NCBI GenBank assembly: GCA_043585095.1
Contig: CP121321.1
Coordinates: 1,426,001 to 1,490,000, forward strand
DNA from: JANQIO01 sp043585095
Lineage (GTDB): Bacteria > Pseudomonadota > Gammaproteobacteria > Pseudomonadales > Halieaceae
Direction: 5' to 3'
DNA: 64,000 nt
Numbering within the stretch: position 1 is the stretch's first letter; each line of letters starts with the position of its first letter. The notes under the pieces were generated by a model, which was given only the letters and a program-made list of their open reading frames with translations, did not search any database and was not told the origin of the DNA. Positions 8,627 through 17,800 of this stretch are shown one piece after another. A program made the translations under genes and the position numbers.

Positions 8627-11047
8627 ATGCACGAGCTCAAATTTGCGAGACCTTTACGTTGTAGTGCACCTACGCTTATAGGCGCGGGTGTTGCTGCGGC
8701 GCTTAGTACATTTTCCGCGACTGCGCAGACCAATTCTGAAGAGGGCCGCGCCGCCGCACTCGAAGAAATTGTGGTGACAGCACAGCGGCGGGCGGAAAAC
8801 CTGCAATCAGTGCCCATTGCCGTCACGGCTTTAGGGGCTGAAGACATCGAGCAGCTTCGCATTACCAATATTGAAGACCTGACCGCGCTGGCGCCGAACG
8901 TCAGCATCACCACGCAGGGCCAGCAGACGATTCCGGTGGTGAGCATGCGTGGCGTTACGTCGGGCACTTCGGACAACGCGGTTGATCCCAAGATTGGCAT
9001 GTATATCGACGGCATCTATGTGGGCCGTAGCGTGGGGGCTGTATTCGACCTCGCTGACATAGAGCGTGTAGAGGTGCTGCGCGGGCCACAAGGGACGTTG
9101 TTCGGGCGCAACGCCACCGCAGGCGCTATTAGCATTGTCACTGCTGCCCCGACCGGTGAGTTTGGTGTCAAAGCACTGGCTTCCGCCGGTAATGACGACG
9201 CGCGCCGTGGCAAGCTCACGGTGAATCTTCCAGAGTGGAATGGGTTGCGTACCAAACTCTCCTATCTTTACGATGAAATTGATGGCGACATCGACAATGT
9301 GATCGCAGGGCAGACGATTGATCTTAGCGCTCGCGCTCCAGGGTTCGGAAATCTGCAGTACGTTGACCGCCTGGGTGCCAAAGAAGTGCAGGCGCTGCAC
9401 TTTGCCGCCCAATACGATGTCAACGACGCCGTGCAGATCGACTACCGTTTTGACTACAGCGATTCGGAGACAACCGGGCGCGCCCAGCAGAATTTAGGGC
9501 CACTACCAGATGACACTGGTGCAATACTGGGTGGACTGCAGGCCTTTCAGGCACTGACCGGGGGCGTAACCAATCTATCCGATGACCGGCTCAATAGCGT
9601 AGCCGCTGCGAGCAGCATCGAAAAAGTGGAAACAAAGGGCCACAACCTCACTGTGTCCTGGGACATAAACGATACCGTGACTTTCAAAAGCATTACCGGC
9701 TGGAGAGAGTTTGAGCAGGACCCCAATATTTACGATCTGACGGGCACCGGCGGCTTACTGTTCACTGAGGCACAGTTTTTTGCATTGCTGGGCGGCAATA
9801 TTGGCGCCATCCTCGACCCCTCCGTGCAGCCAGGTCCCAACGACAGTCTCTTCTCTTTGCTGAGTGCGCGCAGTACCAGTCAGGAGCAGTTCTCCCAGGA
9901 GTTGCAATTACAGTTCTCAGGAGACCGCTACGATCTCACAACGGGACTGTTCTATTACGAAGAAGAATCCCCGGCTAACAATGTTTTAGGCATCTTCCAG
10001 CCGGTCGCCAACAGCGTGGTCAGTCTCAATCCGATTCTTGATCCCCTGTTTGGTAACGGCAACACCAATACCGAGGCCAACAATGATTCGGCCGCGGCCT
10101 ATGCACAGCTAACCTATCAGGTCAGTGACGTCATCGAGCTAACCGGTGGCTTGCGTTACACGGTGGACAATCGTGAGCTGGAAATCAATTCGCTGGCGGG
10201 TGCCACGGGTTCGGTGTTAGGGCTGGGTAGCTTCGATGAAAGTTACGATGAGATGACCTACACCGGAATACTGACCTGGCGTCCGAGCGCGGATACCACG
10301 ACCTACGCCAAGATCTCTACTGGCTATGTGTCCGGCGGTATTCTCAGTGGTATTCCCTACGATCCAGAAACGCTCACCAGCTATGAGCTCGGCTTTAAAT
10401 CACAGCTCTGGGACAACCGTCTAAGGGTCAATTTGGCGGCATTTTACAGTGACTATGAAGACCTTCAGGTTCAGGCCTTCGTCAATGGACGTCAGTTCTT
10501 TGACAATGCAGGTGCGGCCACAATTTATGGCGCCGAAGCCGAATTGCAATGGTTGCCGGTGGAAGGCCTGATTTTGACGGCGTCCCTGGGTTACACCGAG
10601 CACGAGTTTGATGAATTTCAGCAGCGCCAGTTGGATAACACCTTCCGCGACGTCAGTGACGACATAGTGCAGCAGTTTGTGCCAGAGCTGACGGGGCGTC
10701 TGTCCGCGCAGTACTACGGCGGGTCTTTCTCCGGCGGTAGCCAGCTGTTCGGTCGTATCGACGGGGTTTTTCAAGGGGATACGCCACTGACGCCGACTAC
10801 ATTACTGGAAGCGGACGGCAGTGTTTCGCCTTTGAACAGCGAACGGACGCAGGAAGCGTTCTGGAACGTGAGTGCGCGCATTGGCTTGACTGGAGTGCGC
10901 CTGGGCGACAGCCAAATGTCGATTTCCGCTTACGCTGAGAACCTGTTCGACGAAGACTTCTATCCATTTATGACAGAAGCTTTTTCACTGAATCGCATGT
11001 ACGCGCGAGGACGGCTGTACGGTCTTGAAATGACCTTTGAGCTATAG
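8627..11047 (+). CDS. TonB-dependent outer-membrane receptor
   Basis: An 806-residue protein with a signal peptide (cleavage after TFSATAQ, about residue 34), a TonB-box-like EEIVVTAQRR at 47-56, a plug domain (VPIAVTAL, then VEVLRGPQGTLFGRNATAGAISIVT) and a long beta-barrel ending in aromatic Y-G-L-E-M-T-F-E-L as expected for BAM recognition. It belongs to the large proteobacterial group that takes up hydrophobic or plant-derived carbon compounds rather than siderophores. The ATG has a strong RBS (aaaggaaag). The cargo is not readable; the catabolic neighbours suggest an organic substrate. Confidence 0.95.
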   Translation: MHELKFARPLRCSAPTLIGAGVAAALSTFSATAQTNSEEGRAAALEEIVVTAQRRAENLQSVPIAVTALGAEDIEQLRITNIEDLTALAPNVSITTQGQQTIPVVSMRGVTSGTSDNAVDPKIGMYIDGIYVGRSVGAVFDLADIERVEVLRGPQGTLFGRNATAGAISIVTAAPTGEFGVKALASAGNDDARRGKLTVNLPEWNGLRTKLSYLYDEIDGDIDNVIAGQTIDLSARAPGFGNLQYVDRLGAKEVQALHFAAQYDVNDAVQIDYRFDYSDSETTGRAQQNLGPLPDDTGAILGGLQAFQALTGGVTNLSDDRLNSVAAASSIEKVETKGHNLTVSWDINDTVTFKSITGWREFEQDPNIYDLTGTGGLLFTEAQFFALLGGNIGAILDPSVQPGPNDSLFSLLSARSTSQEQFSQELQLQFSGDRYDLTTGLFYYEEESPANNVLGIFQPVANSVVSLNPILDPLFGNGNTNTEANNDSAAAYAQLTYQVSDVIELTGGLRYTVDNRELEINSLAGATGSVLGLGSFDESYDEMTYTGILTWRPSADTTTYAKISTGYVSGGILSGIPYDPETLTSYELGFKSQLWDNRLRVNLAAFYSDYEDLQVQAFVNGRQFFDNAGAATIYGAEAELQWLPVEGLILTASLGYTEHEFDEFQQRQLDNTFRDVSDDIVQQFVPELTGRLSAQYYGGSFSGGSQLFGRIDGVFQGDTPLTPTTLLEADGSVSPLNSERTQEAFWNVSARIGLTGVRLGDSQMSISAYAENLFDEDFYPFMTEAFSLNRMYARGRLYGLEMTFEL

Positions 11048-11059
11048 ACGCTGCGCCCA

Positions 11060-11092
11060 GGCGTCAGCGCTGGTTAGCCCGGCGCTGGCGCC
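11060..11092. terminator. Stem-loop between converging genes
   Basis: An 11-bp stem (GGCGTCAGCGC paired with GCGCTGGCGCC, one G-U) and an 11-nt loop, immediately after the TonB receptor stop and before the VOC gene end. It is followed on the plus strand by CTGTCTTCGTTATC, only moderately T-rich. It could serve as a bidirectional terminator. Confidence 0.5.
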
Positions 11093-11104
11093 CTGTCTTC
11101 GTTA

Positions 11105-11566
11105 TCAGAGCACCATGTCTTCCGGCATTTCCAGAAACTCGATCAGCAGCGGGTCACCCTCGCGCTCCATGTAGGCGAATTCCAGGCCGTCCATAATTTT
11201 CTTGTGCCATATAGGTGTGAAACCGATCGACTCTGCGTCCCGCATGCGCTGCTGGCAGTTATCCACGCGAAAGCGTATGTGATGCATGCCTTCGCGGCCC
11301 GCCTCAATGAATTCTCTGTGGGGGCTGTCTCCGCCGGTCCATTCGATCAGCTCGATTTCTAAATCGCCGCTTTGTCCAAAGGCCAGTTTTAGTGATGCAT
11401 CCCGTGTGTGTCCGCGATAGTTCGCGGCTTCGACGGAGCCGTCCATGGTTTTAAAAGGGCCGAACAGTGCATCGTATTGCGCGATAGACGCCTCCAGGTC
11501 TTTGACAACAAAGCCAATCTGATCGGCGGGCGGTAAATCGAGCGTTTTCTCCAGGGCTTCAGTCAT
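11105..11566 (-). CDS. VOC-family (glyoxalase-fold) protein
   Basis: A 153-residue protein with two beta-alpha-beta-beta-beta modules of the vicinal oxygen chelate superfamily: DQIGFVVKDLEASIAQYDALFG at the start, IELIEW about midway, then GMHHIRFRVDN and a C-terminal DPLLIEFLE. The metal-ligand pattern (Gln or His first, Glu in the IELIEW strand, His in HHIRF, Glu last) resembles methylmalonyl-CoA epimerase-like and lyase-like members. The exact reaction is unknown. It is 15 bp downstream of the LLM oxidoreductase and is probably co-transcribed with it. Confidence 0.8.
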   Translation of the reverse strand: MTEALEKTLDLPPADQIGFVVKDLEASIAQYDALFGPFKTMDGSVEAANYRGHTRDASLKLAFGQSGDLEIELIEWTGGDSPHREFIEAGREGMHHIRFRVDNCQQRMRDAESIGFTPIWHKKIMDGLEFAYMEREGDPLLIEFLEMPEDMVL

Positions 11567-11581
11567 CAGTGCCTCTTCGTA

Positions 11582-12442
11582 TTAGTTGGATAGTACGGGT
11601 ATGAGATGCTCAGCGAAGCGTTCCATGAGTTCAAGCTTTTCCCTAAGCGGTGCGGTGTAGTCCGGGAAGCCGCAGACAGCTGAGGTCATTCCCAGTTCTT
11701 CAAGACGCTTCACCTTGTCGGTCTCCTGCAGCTGATTGACGGCGATAACGGTTTCGAAAGGGCTCTGCTCCGTGCCAAACGCTTTCCGGTGCTGCTGCAG
11801 GGTGTTCAAAATAGCGGGTACTTCGTCAATATCGTTGCCGGCACCAATCCAACCCTGGCCCAGTCTGGCGGCACGCTTTAAGGCAACTGGACTCGCTCCG
11901 CCGATGTAAATCGGTACGGACTGCGTAGGGGCGGGGCACAGCTTAAGCGATGGGAAGTTGAAGAACTCACCTGCATACTCGACATCGCTACCTGTCCAGA
12001 GCTTACGCATCACGTCGATCATTTCGTCCATGCGCCTGCCGCGCGACCGGAAGTCGACGCCGTAGACGTCAAACTCTTCCTGCATCCAGCCGGCACCCGC
12101 GCCCAGGATGACACGGTTATTGCTGAGGCGCGCCAGTGTGGCGGTGGCCTTGGCCACTTCGATAGGGTGTCGCAGTGGCAGCACGTATACGGCGGTAGAC
12201 AGCTTTATGCGGGAGGTGACGGATGCCATCGCGGCCAGCGTGGTCCACACGTCCGGGTACGGCATATCACGGTGGATGGGGGGCGTTCCGTCGCTTGAAT
12301 ACAGATAGCCTTTGGCCATGGTTTTGGGTACGAAGGCGTGATCTGCGCCCATTACACCCTCATAGCCCAGGTCCTCAGCCTGCTTTGCCAGTGCTACCAT
12401 GTCTTCGGCGGTGCACCAGGGGGCGATAAGCCAGAGTTTCAT
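11582..12442 (-). CDS. LLM-class flavin-dependent oxidoreductase
   Basis: A 286-residue luciferase-like monooxygenase fold (TIM barrel). Typical segments are AKQAEDLGYEGVMGADHAF, then VYVLPLRHPIEVAKATATLARLSNNRVILGAGAGW and VPIYIGGASPVALKRAARLGQGWIG. It resembles the family annotated as F420-dependent (TIGR03619-like), but in gammaproteobacteria the cofactor is more likely FMN; nothing here proves either. It forms a two-gene unit with the VOC protein and diverges from tadA. It is probably an oxidoreductase in the same catabolic repertoire as the BVMO. Confidence 0.87.
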   Translation of the reverse strand: MKLWLIAPWCTAEDMVALAKQAEDLGYEGVMGADHAFVPKTMAKGYLYSSDGTPPIHRDMPYPDVWTTLAAMASVTSRIKLSTAVYVLPLRHPIEVAKATATLARLSNNRVILGAGAGWMQEEFDVYGVDFRSRGRRMDEMIDVMRKLWTGSDVEYAGEFFNFPSLKLCPAPTQSVPIYIGGASPVALKRAARLGQGWIGAGNDIDEVPAILNTLQQHRKAFGTEQSPFETVIAVNQLQETDKVKRLEELGMTSAVCGFPDYTAPLREKLELMERFAEHLIPVLSN

Positions 12443-12625
12443 TGGTTTTTACCCTCATTCGAAGCGCCGGGGAGTGATGTCGCTGTGACAATCGACACGC
12501 GTCACCATAAGCCGCGTTGAGCGTGCGGTGCAATTGCTTCAGGCGGAGAGAGTGGGGCTCAGACCTGATGAAGTGGCGAGACGGGACATATGGTTCAGTA
12601 TATTGGGACGACGAGGGCCTGATTG

Positions 12626-13093
12626 ATGGGAACAGATTTAGTCGCCTCAAATGACCTGCACTTTATGGGCAGAGCGTTAGAGCTGGCGCAGCAGGCGGCT
12701 GATTTAGGCGAGGTGCCTGTTGGCGCGGTTGTGGTGCAAGACAATGCGATAATAGGTGAGGGCTTTAACCGGCCTATTAGTGCACACGACCCCTCGGCCC
12801 ATGCTGAGATTGTCGCGCTGCGTGACGCAGCCGCTCGCATAGAGAATTACCGGCTCACTGACGCCACGCTGTATGTCACTTTGGAGCCCTGCACGATGTG
12901 CGCAGGGGCACTGGTGCACGCTCGCGTCAGCCGACTGGTGTTTGCTTGTCGTGAACCCCGCGCCGGGGTTATCTGCAGTCAGGGCGCGGACCTGAATCGG
13001 ACGTTCTACAACCACCAGGTGAGCTGGGAAGAAGGCCCATTGGCAGACGAGTGTGCAGCGCTGCTACGCGCTTTTTTCCGCGCCAGAAGGTGA
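12626..13093 (+). CDS. tadA: tRNA-specific adenosine deaminase
   Basis: A 155-residue zinc deaminase that converts A34 to inosine in tRNA-Arg(ACG). The zinc and catalytic motifs are intact: His59-Ala-Glu61 (SAHAEIVAL) and PCxxC with Cys89 and Cys92 (LEPCTMCAGALVHARV). The ATG at 12626 is chosen over the TTG one codon earlier. It stands alone between a divergent LLM gene and a convergent mltF, the tadA-mltF-purL neighbourhood being common in gammaproteobacteria. Essential function is expected from the family. Confidence 0.95.
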   Translation: MGTDLVASNDLHFMGRALELAQQAADLGEVPVGAVVVQDNAIIGEGFNRPISAHDPSAHAEIVALRDAAARIENYRLTDATLYVTLEPCTMCAGALVHARVSRLVFACREPRAGVICSQGADLNRTFYNHQVSWEEGPLADECAALLRAFFRARR

Positions 13094-13202
13094 AGGTCTA
13101 ACTGATAGATCACAGGATTGTTTAGGTAACGCCGCGGCTTTTGAACCGGGTCGTTTCAGCCCCTGATTAACCTTTTTTCATCGCCTTTCGCCACCTGATC
13201 AG

Positions 13203-14636
13203 CTAGAGGGCTGAAAGATCGACGTCCCGCAATATTTTGGGTAGATATCTCGCTGCATCCACAGGGGGGAGCGGCCGGTTCGCGGCGATGTCCTGCCAGG
13301 CCAGAATGTTGAAATAGTGACGTATGTTTTTCACATAGGTCACGGGCTCGGAGCCTCGCGCATACCCATACTTGACGGTTTTATAGTATTTGCTGCGTTG
13401 CAGCAAAGGCAGCCGTTTTTTGACGTCTGACCACAAGTGCGGGTCGCCGCCGTCTCTCTCGGTCAATACCCGGGCGTCCTCAAGGTGACCGCGGCCAACA
13501 TTGTAGGCTGCTAAAGCAAACCAGGTTCGATCGGGCTCATAGATGTCGTTGGGCAGCAGGCGTTTGATCTTCTTAAAATAGCGGGCACCGCCGCGCAGGC
13601 TTTGTAAGGCATCAACTCGGTTTTCGACGTTCATTTCTCTGGCGGTGGTTTGCGTGAGCATCATCATGCCCCGCACTCCGGTAGGCGATCGAGCTTTAGG
13701 ATTCCAGTGTGATTCCTGATAGGCGATAGCCGCTAGTAGATGCCAGTCCAGCTGGTACTCCTGACCGACCTGGCGGAACAGCGGTTGGTACTTGGGCAGC
13801 CGCTTACGCATACGGCGATTGAAGGTCTGTGAGTCAACCTGATCGACGCCCCAGGCGTGCCCAAATTGACGTTCCTTGAGTCGCTCCAGTCGGCCGTCCG
13901 CCTGCAGCTGTTGAAAAAACGCATTAACACGCGCTATGAGTTTTTCATCCTGCTTTCGTTGCGAGAACACCCATGCGAGGGCCTGCTGCTCTCCAAGAAT
14001 GAAGCCCACGCGAAGTCGCGGGTAGAAGCTGCGGTTGGCGACAAACTCGTTTGAATCCAGCAGCGCAAACTCGGCCTCTTCATTATCGACCATGTCGAGG
14101 AGGTCTAGAGGCTCTATATTTTCAATTTCTTCAAACACCAGCTTCGGATGCGTTTTCTGAAGCTCGTGCAGTGCTTCAGCATGGCTGCTACCGGCCATTG
14201 TTACCACACGCTTACCGTACAAGTCAGAGATCTCTCTGGGCCTGAGTGTCCCGGCCAGATAAATGACCTGTGCCTCAATCGCGTAGTAAGGATCGCTAAA
14301 ACGGAAATTCTGCTCGCGCAGGGGGGTTACAGTCAGCCCTGCTGCTGCGAAATCGACGCGCTCCTTCTCGATGTCGTCAAAAATATCAGCCAGATTGTGA
14401 CTCGTTTCGTAGCTGACGGTGACGCCTAGCTCGTCGGCAAAGAGCTGCACAAGTTCATGTTCAAATCCCGCCGGTTCGCCCTTGTTCAGGAAGTAGGTGG
14501 TTGGACCGTTGCGAGTGCCCACCACTAGCTCCCCCGCTTCGAGAATACGCTCAAGCGAGTCTGTGCCGCCACAGGCGCTCAGCCAGACACACAGCAGCAG
14601 GCTGAGGAGGCGGAGTGATGTAGGTTGTGGGGACAT
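13203..14636 (-). CDS. mltF: Membrane-bound lytic murein transglycosylase F
   Basis: A 477-residue lipoprotein. The signal peptide ends in the lipobox LSAC with Cys22. Residues 30-265 form a solute-binding-protein (SBP_bac_3) domain with regulatory function in MltF, and residues 290-420 form the lysozyme-like SLT domain with catalytic Glu308 (AIAYQESHWNP) and the later AYNVGRGHLEDA motif. It cleaves peptidoglycan glycan strands non-hydrolytically from the outer-membrane inner face. It is divergent from purL, with the 23-bp repeat cluster between them. Confidence 0.95.
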   Translation of the reverse strand: MSPQPTSLRLLSLLLCVWLSACGGTDSLERILEAGELVVGTRNGPTTYFLNKGEPAGFEHELVQLFADELGVTVSYETSHNLADIFDDIEKERVDFAAAGLTVTPLREQNFRFSDPYYAIEAQVIYLAGTLRPREISDLYGKRVVTMAGSSHAEALHELQKTHPKLVFEEIENIEPLDLLDMVDNEEAEFALLDSNEFVANRSFYPRLRVGFILGEQQALAWVFSQRKQDEKLIARVNAFFQQLQADGRLERLKERQFGHAWGVDQVDSQTFNRRMRKRLPKYQPLFRQVGQEYQLDWHLLAAIAYQESHWNPKARSPTGVRGMMMLTQTTAREMNVENRVDALQSLRGGARYFKKIKRLLPNDIYEPDRTWFALAAYNVGRGHLEDARVLTERDGGDPHLWSDVKKRLPLLQRSKYYKTVKYGYARGSEPVTYVKNIRHYFNILAWQDIAANRPLPPVDAARYLPKILRDVDLSAL

Positions 14637-14680
14637 GATTGGAGTGTATCCCTCGATGCTGCGCGCGCAAAGTTGCAGGT

Positions 14681-14760
14681 GGAAGACTGTTTATACAATC
14701 GCTGACGGCTGTTTATTACAATCGCTGACGGCTGTTTATTACAATCGCTGACGGCTGTTT
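14681..14760 (+). repeat. 23-bp tandem repeats upstream of purL
   Basis: Two perfect 23-bp units (14701-14723 and 14724-14746; core GGCTGTTTATTACAATCGCTGA) are flanked by a shortened copy at 14681-14700 and a 14-bp partial copy at 14747-14760. The layout GGCTGTTTA, spacer, CGCT(G/C)A is shared with the 25-bp array at 6131-6338, so the two arrays seem to belong to one repeat family. It occupies the divergent mltF/purL promoter region. Confidence 0.85.
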
Positions 14761-14776
14761 GCTTATCCAGTACAAT
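14748..14776 (+). promoter_or_regulatory. Candidate purL promoter using a repeat-derived -35
   Basis: CTGACG (14748-14753) and TACAAT (14771-14776) are separated by 17 bp, about 63 bp before the purL ATG. The -35-like hexamer lies inside the last partial 23-bp repeat, so repeat copy changes could alter promoter context. Prediction from consensus only. Confidence 0.35.
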
Positions 14777-14838
14777 AACGCGCTTGCTCGCGGGGTCACC
14801 CGCACTTCTCTCACGCGACTGAGACAGGCGACACACGG

Positions 14839-17800
14839 ATGATCACGCTGCCAGGTGCTCCGGCTCTTTCCAGATTTAGACTCCAGAAACTTCTTTCCAA
14901 ATTACAGCAGGTCGATAGCCGGATCAGCGCCGTTAGCGCGCGGTTCGTCCATTTCGTTGATTACAACGGCGAACTATCTGCCGACGACTCGGAAATCCTC
15001 GAGCGTCTTCTCCAATATGGGCCATCATTAGAGCCCGTCGCCGAGCAAGGAGCGCGCTTGCTGGTTGTTCCACGTATCGGAACCCGCTCCCCCTGGTCCA
15101 GTAAGGCCACCGACATTGCCCACAGCTGCGGACTGCAGAACGTGGTCAGAATTGAGCGGGGCATCGAGTACCACGTCGCACTGCCCGAAGGTGCCGACCT
15201 CAGCGGCGTCCGTGCCTGTCTGTGTGATCGCATGGTAGAAACCGTCCTGGAGGATGATGCGCAGGCGCAGTCACTTTTTGCGCACCAAACGCCTGCCGCG
15301 TTCTCGTCGGTTGATGTCCTGGTTGGGGGCCAGATCGCGCTTGCCGATGCCAATGTGTCGCTTGGTCTAGCGCTGGCTCCGGACGAGGTGGAATACCTTG
15401 TCGACAGCTTTCAAACGTTGCAGCGCAACCCCAGCGACGTCGAGCTGATGATGTTTGCCCAGGCTAACTCTGAACACTGCCGACACAAGATATTCAACGC
15501 GCAATGGATCGTGGATGGCGAGGCACAGGCGCACTCCCTGTTCGATATGATCCGCAATACCCACGCAATCGGTGGGCAGGGTGTGTTATCCGCCTATGCC
15601 GACAATGCCGCGGTAGTAGAAGGCAGCGTCGCAGGGCGTTTCTTTCCCGACCCTGAGACGGGCCAGTATGGCTTTACCGAAGAACCTATCCATTTGCTGA
15701 TGAAGGTCGAGACTCATAACCATCCGACCGCTATCGCGCCGTTTCCCGGCGCTGGAACCGGTTCGGGGGGCGAGATTCGCGACGAAGGCGCGGTAGGGCG
15801 GGGATCCAAACCCAAAGCAGGCCTTACGGGGTTCTCCGTGTCTAACCTGCATATCCCCGACTATGAGCAGCCCTGGGAGCGCCCCTATGGCAAGCCAAAC
15901 CGGATGGTTTCAGCGCTGGATATCATGCTGGAGGGTCCGATTGGCGGCGCAGCCTTTAACAACGAATACGGCCGGCCCAATCTGTGTGGCTACTTTCGCA
16001 GCTTCGAGGCAGAGCTTGCTGGAGAGATGCGGGGCTACCACAAGCCCATCATGTTGGCCGGCGGCTTCGGCAACATCCGGGAAGAGCACGTGGAGAAAGG
16101 TGCGATTCTGCCCGGTTACAAGTTGGTGGTGATTGGCGGTCCCGCCATGCTGATTGGACTGGGGGGCGGCGCTGCGTCGTCAATGGACAGCGGTGCCAGC
16201 TCTGAGGATCTGGACTTTGCCTCTGTGCAGCGTCAAAACCCGGAGATAGAGCGACGCTGCCAGGAAGTTATCGATAGCTGCTGGCAGTTGGGTGACGAAA
16301 ACCCGATTGCCTTTATCCACGATGTGGGTGCTGGCGGTCTATCCAATGCATTCCCCGAGCTGGTAAAAGACGGCGGCTGTGGTGGCGATTTCCAGCTGCG
16401 CAATATTCCCAGTGATGAGCCCGGCATGTCGCCGCTTGAAATCTGGTGTAACGAGGCGCAGGAGCGCTACGTGATGGCCGTCGCGCCTAGAGACATGGCG
16501 CGCCTGGAGGCGATATGTCAGCGCGAGCGCTGTCCCTATGCGGTTGTTGGCACCGCGACTGAAGAAAAACACATTCTGCTGGGCGATACCGATTTTGCTA
16601 ATAAGCCGGTGGACCTGCCCATGTCGGTTCTGTTCGGCAAGCCTCCCAAGATGGAGCGTTCCTATCACTCTGTGGCGGCGCCCATCGAACAGTTCGATGT
16701 GGCAGGCCTGAATGTTGAAGCTGCGTTAGAGCGCGTATTGCGTTTGCCCAGCGTGGCCAGCAAGGCGTTCCTGATTACCATCGGCGACCGCAGCGTGACC
16801 GGGATGGTACATCGCGACCAGATGGTCGGGCCCTGGCAGGTCCCGGTGGCCGATTGCGCGGTAACGACAGTGAGCTATGACAGCTTTAAAGGCGAAGCCA
16901 TGTCGATGGGCGAGCGCACGCCGCTCGCTTTGTTCAGCGGGCCTGCCTCCGGGCGAATGGCGGTCGCAGAGGCCTTGCTGAATATCGCCGCAGCGCCTGT
17001 GGCGCGTATAGAAGACGTCAAGCTGTCGGCAAACTGGATGTGTGCAGCAGGCACTGGCCGCGAAGATCAAGTGCTGTATGAGACAGTAAAAGCCGTCGGC
17101 ATGGAGTTTTGTCCCGCGCTGGGGCTGACGATTCCGGTGGGCAAAGACTCTATGTCCATGCGCACAACCTGGGAAGACGAACGCGGCGAAAAGGCCGTCA
17201 CCTCGCCGATGTCACTGGTCATATCGGCATTCAGTCCCGTCGGCGATGTGCGGGGTACGTTGACGCCGGAAATTGCGAGTCAGGGGCATCGTTTATTGCT
17301 GCTGGATTTGGCCGATGGCCGGCATCGCCTGGGTGGTTCTGCGTTGTTACAGGTATACGAGCAGTGGGATAACGCGGTCCCTGACGTCGATGATCCGGCG
17401 GTATTGCGCGACGGATTCGACTTTATTCGAGCGCTCGCGGAAGACCAGCTTGTTTCCGCCTACCACGATCGCTCAGATGGCGGGGTGATCGTAACCCTGC
17501 TGGAAATGGCCTTTGCCGGGCATTGCGGCCTGAATATAGATATCGCGGGGCTTGCTGGCGGCGCTGTCGCCGCCCTGTTTAATGAGGAAGCCGGCGCGGT
17601 TTTGGAAGTTCCGGAAGAGTACGTTGCTGCAGTGCAAGAGCGCGCTGTGGCTGCTGGACTGTCTCTAGTGGATATAGGCACCGCCTGTCCAGGCGACGCG
17701 ATTCATGTTGCGCGAGGGCAGGACACCATACTGAAGCGATCTCGCACCGCTTTTCAGCAGATGTGGTCGGAGACCAGTTATCACCTGCAGGCGCTGCGCG

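Noticed and set aside
8440..9412. Minus-strand frames opposite the TonB receptor gene
   Set aside because: Shadow frames caused by codon bias of the real gene; no motifs.
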